From Pseudocercospora fijiensis CIRAD86 (lineage: Eukaryota > Ascomycota > Dothideomycetes > Mycosphaerellales > Mycosphaerellaceae), in contig NW_006921533.1 of assembly GCF_000340215.1 (NCBI RefSeq), positions 2,419,386 to 2,483,385 of the forward strand: a stretch of DNA of 64,000 nucleotides, read 5' to 3'. Positions 51,210 to 61,351 of this stretch are shown here, piece by piece (the stretch's first letter is position 1; the number at the start of each line of letters is the position of its first letter). A program made the position numbers and the translations under genes. The notes under the pieces are model-generated. The model was not told where the DNA came from and made no database searches. It saw nothing but the letters and a program-made list of their open reading frames with translations.

Positions 51210-54200
51210 CTACCGCTTCTTATCACGAGCCTTAGAAAACTGCGCAATAGCCTGTTGAATAGTCACGACTCCAAGATGCTGATACTTGGAGGTCCAGCCA
51301 GCCGTGTCTACGCTTGAATGCTCAACAACTTCGCCTTCCTCAGTGCCAACTTTCGGCTCATAGCAGACCGTAAACTTCCTGTATCTCGTCGCATTCAATG
51401 CTGACCACCCAGCAAACCAATCCACCATGAAATTAGTCGCTGTCCTTGGATCCTTCTCCCATATGCCCTGAAAACTCGGAAGCAGATCCGGGTTGACGGA
51501 AATCAGGTTGGATTCTGATGACGGATTGCCCGAGCCAGCTTGGTCTTCGGCCGAAGGAGGACACAGAGTACAGACTGCTTTGTAGAGCTCATTGTAGCGG
51601 GCATCTGACGTCTGCCACGCGATAGCCCTCAAAAAGGATTTGAGTCCCGGTCTAGCAGCGATTTTCGAGAACTCGCCGCCTTCCGGCTTGCGCCTATGCG
51701 CATTGTTGTAAGCGTCGATGATCTCCGTTGCCTTTTCTGGATGACATACGAGAATGTCGTCTGTGATGAACAGAACACTGCCGAGCGGGAACAACCGAGT
51801 CCAGCTGCGATCGAGGGAGTCCAGTTCGGCGCGAGGCATAATTTGATCATGCCCAACCGAGAAAATTGTAGCGCTGTTGGACGCTAGAAAGTGGTGGAGA
51901 TCGGGCACTCGCCACACTGGCACGCTTGCATGCAGAAACACCGCCAGCTTCTGGTTCTTCTTTTTGAAGTATTCCCACGCGCCCTGAGTTCCAGAATGAT
52001 ATACTTTACACTCCAGATCATGAAAGAACGCTCTGTACACCTCAAGTTCGTCGCCCGGTGGGATCATCAAGAACACCGTCCTGATATCGCCGTGAAGGAA
52101 GACTTCTCGATCGAGCATTGCAAGATCTTCTCCGACACGTGCTGCATATTTTGGCTTTTCCGAGTCCAGACCGGGCAGCGATGCGATCGAGGTGAAGTCG
52201 AGCGCAGAAAGCTGCTGGAAAATGCGAAAGCGAAGAACACACTCGGCTGAAACAGAGGGGCTGTCGTAGTCAACAAACTTCCAGTCCTCAGCGTTGCTTG
52301 GATAGATGAGCATCGTTGAACTGTAGCCGTCAGGCCGTGCAATCAAGCCACACGCGTGTAGTCTGCACAGATCCGTAAGAGCATCGACATCTCCAAATGT
52401 GTAAGGCGCTATGCCACCAGAAGTGTGCTGAAGCGGGCGTATCTTCTCTTCCCAGAGAAGGTACTCGACATCAGCAGCCATGACCACGCTCTCGACCCGT
52501 AAAGTCGGTTCAGTGCCAGCCACCCTTGCCAACCCCTCTGGATCTGATGTCTCTAGCTTGACGTAATCAGAGATTGGATGGTTGTTCGGTGCAAATAGAA
52601 GAGATAGCATAGCTTTTACAGTCACTGTAGGCAGCCTTGGTCGACGTTGGATAGAGTCGACTCGTATAGAGCTTTCTTTTGACAGAGAACGGTCATGGTC
52701 TTGGTCATTACCAATATGAACAGGTGACAAAGTGTATTGCATAGGTGAGGCGTCCGATAGATGTGATGGTGGCACGTCCGTTGAGACTCTCGCCTGACGC
52801 AGCCTTGGGTCGGTCGAAGGTTCTTGTGCAACCGAAACAGCGTCTGTAACGGGTATATGCAGCGGCGCTTTTCCATATGGCGTCACGCTCGCGAAAGCGT
52901 CTGTAGGGCGGACACCCAAAGGAATCTCATTAGCGTTGAAGCCATCGTTCTGCCTGGTGCCATTCTTATAACCTCCAGGCGGCGGAGCAACAACGCCGGT
53001 GTCGCGATGCGCGAATTTGCACTCCCAGTCTAGCTTCTTGCAAGTCTCATACTTCCAGTAGTAGCAGGTCACAACCTTTGCAGGTGATTGCTCACTAGAT
53101 TCGCCAGGGTCGTGATGAGGCCGAAGGTCTTTCGCAGCAAACTCCATTTGACCCGGTGGCAAAGCATCTATACCTGTATCGCGGTGGGCATAGCTGCACT
53201 GTTCTTCCGGCTTGTTGCAGCCGCCTCTCTTCCAGAAGTAGCAAGTCTTCTGTTTGTTGGCCAGATGTCTGAAATCTACCGGCTTCTCGGCAATGTGCCA
53301 ATGAGCGAATCTGCAGCTTCTTTCATCGTATAGACAGTTCCCTGCCAACCAGTATCTGCAAGTCTCGATCTGCCATTTGTCGTCCCCCGGGCGTGCCAAG
53401 GTTGGTTCTGGAGGTGACGAAGGAGGGCGCTGTTGCGACACTGGTGCCGGTGATCGTCTGAAGTATGCGCTGGGAAACTCACTGGACGTCGAAGAGGCCG
53501 GTGGTACAGTTGGACCTGCCAAGTTTGAATTGTGCACAGAAGAAGCGGATTGGGAAATTTGCAGCTGTGGCCGAGTTGAAGTTGTTTTCGGACCGTAGGT
53601 GACTGCAGCTGCCGAAGCGCGCCTTCCAGCAGTATCGTTTGGCGGCGCTGTCGAGGTTATTGGATCTGGAGAAGGAGGTGTCACAGTCCTCTGTCTTGCT
53701 GCAGGAGGGGGTGTTCTGCGACCATATACCGCCTGGATATTTCCAGACGGATCGACCGGCGTCACCAACTTTGTCGGCGATGCTGATCGCGAAGTCGTTT
53801 CAGATATTGCAAGTTTGGGGGCCACGGCCTTTCCAGTCTTCGGATCCAGTACGACAAGGTTCTGAATGTCCGGCGCGGGTTCTGTTGCACGAAATTTCAA
53901 GGAGTTGTTTTGGTGTTTTAGATTCCTGAATGCGCTCGGTGCTCCCTCACCTCCAGCTCGCCTCTTTCTCTGCTTTGCGTCTGCATCCCAATTAGACATT
54001 ATGTTCTTTTTAGAAGTCCTCTTTGCTGTTCCCAAAGACTGCTGTGTGGCGACAGTGCTTGGTGCGCTCTTCCTAGCCGTTGTTGGTATCGTCTTCGTAT
54101 TCTCTGCTGGTCTCGAAATCGGCATCGTGGCTTGTGGTGCTGGTGTCGGGTTTGCAACAGATGCTGGCCTCTTGATCGTTCGAGCCGGAATTGGCACAGA

Positions 54201-54926
54201 TGCTGTCGCCGATGCTGAACCTTTTATTGGAGATCTCTGCTTCATGCGACTGTTTTCGGATCTGGATGCCAGCTCTTCAGCTAACGAGTCGCCTCCCGAG
54301 CTTTCGGCCTCGTCACAACTCTCCTCGCTCGAAGATACTGAATGCCATCGCTGAGCACGACTCCTTTCCAATTTTTGAGCGACGCCTTTCCGTCTGATAG
54401 GTGACGAGGCCTTCAAGCGCTTGGCGGGTCTTTCTTGCAGTGGCGTGGATTGCCCAGTAACGCCGACATCTCCCTCATCTTCGTCGTCGGAAGAGACTTG
54501 GATGCCTTTCTTCCGCTTTTTAGCTTTGCGACGTCTGCTCTTCTCATCTTTTATAGCCATGTCCTCTTCGACAGCAGCAACATAGTCATCTACATTGAAA
54601 GGCTTGGCTTTGCCTTCCCTCACTAATTGTTTACGCTGAGTCCACTCTTCCATAATTTCTTCGCCTTGAATATGGTCAATGGGTTCCCATGTTGCCTGCG
54701 AGAGCGGGTAGCCAGCCCATTTAATCAGATATCTCATTACGCCTAGTTTGTATGTTAGCATGTCGAAGTGTACATACTCCATCAGGCTGAGAGTCTCACC
54801 ATCATCGATGGAGCGCTCTTCGGCAAGAACGTGCTCAACCTCGTACACATCATGCTCCTCACTAAGGGCTGTAGAAGTGGTGTTGACAGAGTCAGTGTCT
54901 GACTCGCCTTCGAAAAGTGCCCCCAT
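51210..54926 (-). CDS. Chromodomain and CCCH zinc-finger protein, Chp1-like, with hidden in-frame intron
   Basis: The frame is open for 1238 codons, but 54743-54799 is a 57-bp stopless, in-frame intron (GTGAGA...ACTAG, GCTAAC branch point); removing it (1219 aa) restores the chromodomain core DDGVMRYLIKWAGYPLSQATWEP at about residues 27-75. A Lys/Arg-rich region and a long Ser/Pro-rich linker follow. Three CCCH fingers lie at about 53000-53370: CRYWLAGNCLYDERSCRFAH, CYFWKRGGCNKPEEQCSYAH and CYYWKYETCKKLDWECKFAH. The C-terminal 450 residues are globular (VFLMIPPGDELEVYRAFFHDL, KLAVFLHASVPVW) and may be a PIN/SPOC-like module as in fission yeast Chp1. The chromodomain suggests binding of methylated histone H3; the CCCH fingers suggest RNA. 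Heterochromatin function is inference. Confidence 0.82.
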   Translation of the reverse strand: MGALFEGESDTDSVNTTSTALSEEHDVYEVEHVLAEERSIDDGETLSLMEYVHFDMLTYKLGVMRYLIKWAGYPLSQATWEPIDHIQGEEIMEEWTQRKQLVREGKAKPFNVDDYVAAVEEDMAIKDEKSRRRKAKKRKKGIQVSSDDEDEGDVGVTGQSTPLQERPAKRLKASSPIRRKGVAQKLERSRAQRWHSVSSSEESCDEAESSGGDSLAEELASRSENSRMKQRSPIKGSASATASVPIPARTIKRPASVANPTPAPQATMPISRPAENTKTIPTTARKSAPSTVATQQSLGTAKRTSKKNIMSNWDADAKQRKRRAGGEGAPSAFRNLKHQNNSLKFRATEPAPDIQNLVVLDPKTGKAVAPKLAISETTSRSASPTKLVTPVDPSGNIQAVYGRRTPPPAARQRTVTPPSPDPITSTAPPNDTAGRRASAAAVTYGPKTTSTRPQLQISQSASSVHNSNLAGPTVPPASSTSSEFPSAYFRRSPAPVSQQRPPSSPPEPTLARPGDDKWQIETCRYWLAGNCLYDERSCRFAHWHIAEKPVDFRHLANKQKTCYFWKRGGCNKPEEQCSYAHRDTGIDALPPGQMEFAAKDLRPHHDPGESSEQSPAKVVTCYYWKYETCKKLDWECKFAHRDTGVVAPPPGGYKNGTRQNDGFNANEIPLGVRPTDAFASVTPYGKAPLHIPVTDAVSVAQEPSTDPRLRQARVSTDVPPSHLSDASPMQYTLSPVHIGNDQDHDRSLSKESSIRVDSIQRRPRLPTVTVKAMLSLLFAPNNHPISDYVKLETSDPEGLARVAGTEPTLRVESVVMAADVEYLLWEEKIRPLQHTSGGIAPYTFGDVDALTDLCRLHACGLIARPDGYSSTMLIYPSNAEDWKFVDYDSPSVSAECVLRFRIFQQLSALDFTSIASLPGLDSEKPKYAARVGEDLAMLDREVFLHGDIRTVFLMIPPGDELEVYRAFFHDLECKVYHSGTQGAWEYFKKKNQKLAVFLHASVPVWRVPDLHHFLASNSATIFSVGHDQIMPRAELDSLDRSWTRLFPLGSVLFITDDILVCHPEKATEIIDAYNNAHRRKPEGGEFSKIAARPGLKSFLRAIAWQTSDARYNELYKAVCTLCPPSAEDQAGSGNPSSESNLISVNPDLLPSFQGIWEKDPRTATNFMVDWFAGWSALNATRYRKFTVCYEPKVGTEEGEVVEHSSVDTAGWTSKYQHLGVVTIQQAIAQFSKARDKKR

Positions 54927-55467
54927 GCTGTGATCTCGACGGCAGCTACAACGCGCCGGCTCGCGTTTGCCGCCACGTTCTAGTTCATCAGAGCGCTATA
55001 TGAACGCTCCTATGTTTGATATCAGCTCCGACTGCGAATTGATTGCCGAAACACTTGTTTTGCTGCAGGGTCGCTGAACGAATGTCGATGCGAGTGGAAA
55101 GAAGTCGAATTCGAGGTTGAAGCGAACCTGAAGTCACGAAAAGCGGGGCCAAGATCAACAGCGGGCTTGATCACAAGAGCAGAGCCTCAGGAAACGCTGG
55201 CTGGTTCGAGAACAGTGGAGGATGTATCGAATCTTACGGAACGAAATTATTCGGTCGAAAAGATTATAGGAACGTTCGGAGGTATCTCATACACGCTATG
55301 CACAACATGATTCGTAGACTCGTCAGCGAGTCCAACAAGCACGCTCAACTCGCTCGAACAGTCATCAAGACCATGAGCTACGCATGACAGCGGCGCTGTG
55401 GACTGCCAGCTGCCTGATCTGACTTTGCTAAAACACGAAGCATTATCCCGTATTACCCAAAAGGCGC
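54927..55467. other. Intergenic: chromodomain gene promoter and CHS7 3' flank
   Basis: About 540 bp, both neighbours on the reverse strand. No feature recognised. Confidence 0.5.
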
Positions 55468-56490
55468 CTAGTTATATGTACTGCCGGCTCCGGTCGCAGG
55501 CATTGGCCAGTCGTCTTCCGTTATACTTGACCAGAAGACCCATATCGTCACGACAGCAAGCAATGTGAAGAGTGTCTCAAACAAGCCACCATTGATTTTG
55601 CCATCTGTACCGTTGCATATATGCACGCTGATCACGTACTGGAAGATCTGGCCGATCGCGAAAAGCAGAGCAGCTCCAATAAGGAAGTCTGGTCCAAGTC
55701 AGCGGAAGCTCGGGAATGCTACACAGTGTCTGTGACTTACACATAGGCCTGATCTCGCCCAAAACCTTCAGAACCAGAACTGCTTCGAGCACGAAGAATA
55801 CGACCAGGAACACCAGCGGCACCAGTTGATACAGTGTGTACAATGCGTAGGCTTGGTTCGGGTCGCGCAGTGTGTCGTCAAAGTAGCCCGTCCAACTGAA
55901 GCCTGTATCGAGTGCAATGTAGCCAGTGCCAATGAATAGTGCAGCAGCAGATCCAAAAATGAGCGCCAGTGAGAGTGGAGTTCCATCATCTATGACCTGA
56001 TATCCGACTGCACCATTCATCAAGAGAATCCAGGTCGTAGCCACAACCGCTGCGATGTGGACAGCGGAAAAGCCTCTTCGTGTTGCGCCATTAAGCGGAA
56101 ATCCTCCGACGGTGAATATTTCGCAGATCTCGATTATGATGAAGCCCATGAGGAAGAATTGCATTTCTCTTCTGCCGACCGCCGCCTTCTTCCGTTCGGA
56201 CCGCCATAGCAGGAATAGCGAAGCCAGTATCGCAATAAAGCAGAGCAGTATCGAGCCTAGGCATATGTTAATCCTCCGTGCCATTGCACGTTGTGACGTC
56301 TCCTCTTACCCAAATTCGCAAGGTGTCTGTCGTCTCCGCTCAAGCTAATGCCGGTGAGCTGACATCCATCGAAGTACGGCGGTTGTCCTCCTCTTGCTCG
56401 CGACTCCAGAAACAGATTGCATACTGGAATTGTCGCATACCCGCTACCGCTGTCGCGACAAAAGTTGTGCCATTTCCCGTAGTCACCCAT
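55468..56490 (-). CDS. CHS7: Chitin synthase export chaperone CHS7, three exons
   Basis: The spliced product is 305 aa. Exons are 56490-56310, 56256-55741 and 55688-55468. Intron 1 (56257-56309, GTAAGA...CCTAG, TTAAC branch) joins HLANLG to SILLCFIAILASLFLLWRS; intron 2 (55689-55740, GTAAGT...CAG) joins GEIRPMY to FLIGAALLFAIGQIF. Both joins restore the family sequence. It starts MGDYGKWHNFCRDS and has seven membrane segments with the signature ERKKAAVGRREMQFF, FTVGGFPL and GYIALDTGFSWTGYFD, ending SSITEDDWP. Chs7 is an ER membrane protein needed for export of class IV-type chitin synthase Chs3 and so for cell-wall chitin. Its start is about 630 bp from the left end of the Harbinger element. 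Confidence 0.94.
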
Positions 56491-57112
56491 CGAGCCGGCT
56501 GCTACGTGATCGCAGCTCAATCGGCGGAGAAGGCGCTACAGCGCGCGCTGGTGTGGGCTGTGTGGTGATATGTCGACAGTCGAAAGGCTGCGTGAAAGGC
56601 GGGCTCGAGGCTGGTCGCGACGTGGGTCGTGCTTGCTCTCCTCCGAGGCTATTTTAGTATCGAAGATTGGCGACGAATTCGCAATGCAGAAGCGGTGCAT
56701 GTACACGCTGCTGCTGCCCAAGATTTGCAGGCAGGAACGACGGAAGGTCGAGCAAAGTCGATGAAGTGTCCTGCGTCGTGGATTGAAACCGGTTTGCCCA
56801 AGATCAACAGAGGATTAGAATAGCGACTGGGGCGTGCGGCAGAACGTGCGTTGTTCTAAATTTGACCCCACTGCGCTGCGGCAAGCTATAGCAGGTAGTT
56901 GCCAGGTACGCTGAGGTTATATGCCTTGCAGTGTGGACGAGGGAGCATTCAAGGCCGTTTGTGCACTTGGGCGAAAGATGGAGGAATCGACACTCGAATC
57001 AGCAGCGAATTGTGCGGCTGTCAAACGTCGATACTTCAACTGGAGCGCTGGCTGGCAGGTGGCAGGGACATTGGGCGTGAAATATGAAACGCAACCTGCA
57101 GCCAATCGCGGC
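56491..57112. other. Intergenic: CHS7 promoter, up to the Harbinger element
   Basis: Short frames on both strands without domain support. Normal base composition; the shift to TpA-rich sequence starts after about 57140. Confidence 0.5.
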
Positions 57113-57115
57113 ACT

Positions 57116-57137
57116 AGGCACCTTGCGCAGTAGGTTT
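57116..57137 (+). repeat. Left terminal inverted repeat of Harbinger element
   Basis: 22 bases beginning AGGCACCTTGCGC and ending AGGTTT; exact inverse at 61327-61348. Preceded by ACT. Confidence 0.92.
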
Positions 57138-57289
57138 CCGGCCGTTTAGCATATGTAAGAAGCCGCGAATAGCGCCGTTTTAGCGCCGGAAAGTGAATAA
57201 TATAGATAACGGTCTATATGAGGTTACGCAGGCAATTTGGTAGCGTTTTATAGTAGACTACTTAGTAAGCAACCTCGGTGCTAAGAGGC

Positions 57290-58580
57290 AGCTAGGGTCG
57301 TAGACCTTACTATAATTAGTGCTATAGGTTAGATGTTAATTACTACGCTATACTATAGAAGAATACGACTCGGACGGCTTCTTAACTAACAAGGATATTG
57401 TCGCTATCTATAGTAGAATACTAGTAACAACTGCGGCTATATTAGCCTCCGAAGTAGACTATAATCTACTAGATCTAGCGGTACGCCGAGACGGTAAGAC
57501 TAAGCGTAAATACTAGCATAGACAGGCTCGTAACAATAGGCTATATAAAGCGCTACGAGAATATCTAAAGGACAAGGAATAGTTACTAGAAACATACCCT
57601 AAAGCTAACTTCTAAGGTAACTTCCGCTTTACTAAGCAATAGGTATTAGAATTGGCCGATTTGCTAGATATTAGGTCTATTATATTGCCTTACCGTATAC
57701 GTTGCGACCCTATAATAATACTATATATTATATATAGAAGGCTTAGCAATCCGGGTTATTAAAGGAACCTAAGCTAGACCTTTAGTCGTAGTAAGGGTTG
57801 GATTAGTCGTGTATTTAATGCCGCCTATACTTAAATAGTAAGGAGATAGAAGGAGCGATTAGTATAGGACTTTAACCGGCTAAGTAAAGAATACTTATAG
57901 CGGATAGCCGTTGCGGTAGCTAGACTAATTAATATAAAGGGTGTCTTTAGTTATATCGATAGCACCTTACGGAAGTGCTATAGGCCGACTTATAACTAGC
58001 GGCCGTTCTATAATAGACACAAGCACTTCTATAGCCTTAAATATTAAGGCATTGTTCTTCTAGATAGCATAATATTGCTATATAGTCTAGTACCTAGCTC
58101 CTACGGTAATATAACGTTAATAATAGAGAGCAAATTTAACGAGGTATAGAAGTCGTATTTCGAGGTACCTAGACAGCTATAACGACCCTTCGAAGAACAG
58201 GTATTCTTATATAGTAACTAGGTATATAATGTAGTCGATAGCGTTATAGGAAGCTAGAAGACCGTAAATAGCGAGTTTCGTAATACTAGCGAGGCTACGG
58301 CGGCTAAGGAAATAAGTGCTATATAGCAGTCGGTAGAATAGGGGTTTGCTAAGGTAGTTAATAACTTCGAGTTAATAAAGTACTTCTATAGCCTACGAGT
58401 CGAGTTAATGCCGGTCGGAGCTATATATTTAGTCGTAATACTGCTTACTAATTGCCTAACTTGTTATCGTAGAAACAAGATTAGCCGCCTATATAAAACT
58501 AGGCCGCCGAGTGTGTATAAGTACCTCGCTAATCTACCGCCGCTACTACTACCTCTAGTAGCTTAACTAGCCGACGGTAA
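57290..58580 (+). pseudogene. RIP-killed Harbinger (HARBI1-like) transposase
   Basis: A single frame reads as a DDE_4 nuclease through many TAG/TAA codons: FRFTKQ, VLELADLLDI, a segment IRCDP, RLINIKGVFSYIDSTLRKCYRPTYN, RHKHFYSLKY and LLDSIILLYSLVPS, then SVE-GFAKV and VGAIYLVVILLTNCLTCYR. The catalytic residues are in one frame: first Asp at 57958 (YID), second Asp at 58063 (LLDS), Glu at 58336 (SVE). The match to HARBI1-like nucleases is clear, but internal stops mean no functional enzyme. The N-terminal limit is a guess. Confidence 0.82.
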
Positions 58581-59820
58581 CCTTCTACGCTATAGTAGGG
58601 ATTTTAGAGCGGGTTTCTATATAGGTAAAGAGGCGCTCGATAGCGGTGTTTCGTTTAGATATAGTCGTACGGTCGTACTAGAGCATAAGACTAATAAGAT
58701 TAAGGTTGTTAATATAATAGATATAGATTAAATAATAATAGAAGATAGTAGAACTGTTGAAAACGGGTATACCCGTACTAGCGCGTAGTATACCGCAAAT
58801 AATGCTTTACGACCTTAAATATAATAATAACATTACTATTTTTCTAACCTATTACTAGCCCTATAATCTTTAGTATGCGGTGCGTTAAATAATCCAAAAA
58901 AGAACGAAAACGACCTATACGTTGTCGCGTAGTAAATCGTAGAAGATTAAAGCCCGCTTACTAAGCGAGTAAAGGTCGGCTTTCCGCCTCACTTCGAGCT
59001 ATATACTACGATATATACTATATTTCACGCTACCCTCTTAGCGATCGAAAGCGCGTTCTACGACCGAGTTTAAACCCTGCGATTTGTATAGAAAACAACA
59101 GTCTTAGCACTCTCGTACTAAACGAGACTGCGATTTCGAAGAGGTAGCTATAAAAGAAGGATACTAACTAAGTAATTACAACATACGATAACAAGATAGA
59201 CTGTAGTTGCTTTACCCTAATACTAATACTAACCTAATATATTAAATTATCTACGAGAATACCTTATCGTCGAGGGTATTAAGGTCTACGAAGCCGTCGC
59301 TATTATCGTCGTTATCTATCGAGTCCGTTTAACTGCCTATAATAATATTATTAGAAGGAAGCTCTATTTAAGACAATAGAAACGGCCTTAATAGCAACGA
59401 AGCAGTTATCGTCGCCTATAGGGCTTAAATACTAGATTAGATAGTATTAAGTTAATATACTATCTTTAATTTAACCTCTTTTACCGCCGCGCCTATTACG
59501 GCGCTTAAGTCGCCTCCGGCGCTTACAAATCTAGTAGGACTTAGTATATTCGGCGCCTCGCTAGCGGCGCTAATAATAGAGACACTTAAAGACTCGAATA
59601 GCGATCTAATTCTACGTCTTAAGCTACAGCCTTTAGCTAGTATCCTTAGTATATTAAACATAGGCGATAGTACCTCTTTAAGTATAGCTCCTTAAGCCTA
59701 CGACCCTCTCTAAAGCTGTTTAGACTCGAAGTCTAAGCGACGACGCTTAGTAAGCTAAGCAGTATTACTATCGGCCGTACTTAGCGTAGATAAGTCGATA
59801 ACTTCTACTCTCTAGATAGG

Positions 59821-59880
59821 CGTTATTAGAGCTACCGCTAGAGCCGCTGCTAGAGCCGCCGCTAGAGCCGCTGCTAGAGT
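59821..59880 (-). repeat. 12-bp coding minisatellite (LAAA repeats)
   Basis: Four to five imperfect copies of a 12-base unit AGAGCCGCTGCT (reverse-strand reading gives Leu-Ala-Ala-Ala repeats) inside the relic gene. Confidence 0.8.
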
Positions 59881-60429
59881 CTAGTTATTGCGCTAAGACA
59901 GCGTCGATAGCATAGCGTTACGTATATTCTTAGTAGGGTAGTTAAATGCCCTTAATTCCTTAGTATTTAATACCTTCTTACGCTATATCTTATCTAGTCG
60001 AAATAGTGTCTCTATAGCCTAGTTAAGAAGCTAGTCTTAAAGAGTCTCTGCAACAACTATACCGGAAGCCGCTTCTAACGGTCTTCTAGCAACAACTCGG
60101 CGCTTAATTATAGCCCGATAAGCCCTTACTAGATTACCGAGTGTTAGCTTACTTGTCGGCTAACTAGCAAGAATAATAGCCTTAAAGCTATTATTCTACT
60201 TACGCACCTTGCTAGTTACTCGTTTATAGGCTGTTATAGCACTAACCTTAGTAAGGGTAAGCTCGCCGTCCGAAGAGACATAGCTATTGCTATTAACTCG
60301 GATATTGCTATACTCCTTAGCGACAGAAGTAGCAATAATCTCGTCTTAAGAAGGTCTAGAGTTAACTAAGGTTTAGCTATTAGTTTGACTGTCGGATAGA
60401 GCGCTAATTAGTATAGTAACTAGCGCTAG

Positions 60430-60505
60430 AATTAGCGTAGAAACAGACGCCGTAACTAGCGTAGAAACTAGCTAGATTAGCGTAGAAACTAGCTAGATTA
60501 GCGTT
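60430..60505 (+). repeat. Short tandem repeats with unit near GATTAGCGTAGAAACTAGCTA
   Basis: Three adjacent imperfect copies with a period of about 21 bases built from TAGCGTAGAAACTAGCTAGA, in the N-terminal part of the reverse-strand relic. Confidence 0.65.
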
Positions 60506-61199
60506 AAAACAGGCCCTTAAGATAGCGTAGAAACAGACTTAATTAGTATAGAAATAGGCCTATTAACTAGACTAGCTGCTAAGTAATAGGTTAGACTGTA
60601 TAGTACTAGTTAACTATAATAGTTACGGAAGGTAGCAAGTAGTATATATAGACCTAAGCGAGGGTATAGATCGCTCCGCGAGAAGTCGAAACCTAGATTA
60701 AGGAGGGTAGTAATACTAGGCAGGGTGTGTGTTAGGGTTACTAGAGCCGCTATAATGCTTAGAAGGGCTAGTTTGCTAACAAACACGGTAGTCTAGGCAT
60801 CTATAGTGCTCTTAGAAGCCTAATATATACCTCTCTCGAGGTACGGACTAGTTCTAATTATAATTACTCTCTACCGAGGTCTCCGTAGCTGTTCCTATAA
60901 CAGCTCTTAGAGTAATTGTATATAGGCTACTAGACCTATATAACCCTTAGCAGCCGCCTAGCGACCTTTATCTACCTCTTACTAGACTTACCGTCTTTAT
61001 ATATATATATAAGGAGTATATAGTAGCTAGTAGGTAATAGCTACTATACTAGAAAACTAAATTTAATAGAAGGCGGAGACAGGGTTTAAGCTATTTAGCT
61101 AAGGATTTAGCACACTCCTTTACTTAACTACTAACGGCCTAGCGCAGGGTCTAATTAGCGTATTTTCCTTTATATAAGGGTATACGGTTGACTATACGA

Positions 61200-61262
61200 G
61201 CTCGTGCAGTTACCCGTGCTTTTATTCACTTAATCCTTTACGTACGGATAACTGCACGGAGC
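61200..61262. repeat. Imperfect palindrome, 20-bp arms
   Basis: Arm 1 (61200-61219) GCTCGTGCAGTTACCCGTGC and the inverse of arm 2 (61242-61262) differ by one inserted base and two transitions, with a 22-bp loop. It is close to the right end of the Harbinger element and could be a nested remnant or a subterminal hairpin. Confidence 0.7.
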
Positions 61263-61326
61263 TTATTCACATGTTGAGGCGCTAAGGGGTGCCACTGCCG
61301 CGTGCACGGAGCGCAACTGCCCTTCT

Positions 61327-61348
61327 AAACCTACTGCGCAAGGTGCCT
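61327..61348 (-). repeat. Right terminal inverted repeat of Harbinger element
   Basis: Exact inverse of 57116-57137, followed by ACT at 61349-61351. Confidence 0.92.
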
Positions 61349-61351
61349 ACT

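Larger units (their letters stand above)
59452..60550 (-). pseudogene. Reverse-strand relic gene inside the Harbinger element
   Basis: One reverse-strand frame can be followed for about 365 codons, ending at the stop at 59452. Readable stretches are VSSDGELTLTKVSAITAYKR, NLVRAYRAIIKRRVV, AIETLFRLDKI, an alanine-rich (LAAA)n repeat and MFNILRILAKGCSLRRRI. Stops are TAG or TAA where Gln or Trp would fit. Harbinger elements usually carry a second gene encoding a Myb/SANT DNA-binding protein; this frame is in the right position for it, but I cannot show a Myb fold, so the role is inference. Confidence 0.55.
57116..61348 (+). mobile_element. PIF/Harbinger DNA transposon, complete but RIP-degraded
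   Basis: A 4233-bp element bounded by perfect 22-bp terminal inverted repeats (starting AGGCACCTTGCGC) and a 3-bp duplication ACT (57113-57115 and 61349-61351), as expected for the PIF/Harbinger superfamily. It contains a forward DDE_4-type transposase relic and a reverse-strand relic gene. The interior is TpA-rich, CpA-poor and full of TAG/TAA, as in the pogo-like element. The termini and duplication are unmutated or nearly so. It sits between CHS7 and SPF1, in their intergenic region. Confidence 0.9.

Noticed and set aside
59452..59661. Short intact reverse frame of 69 codons in the Harbinger element
   Set aside because: Not an independent gene: it is the 3' end of the longer RIP-degraded relic frame.
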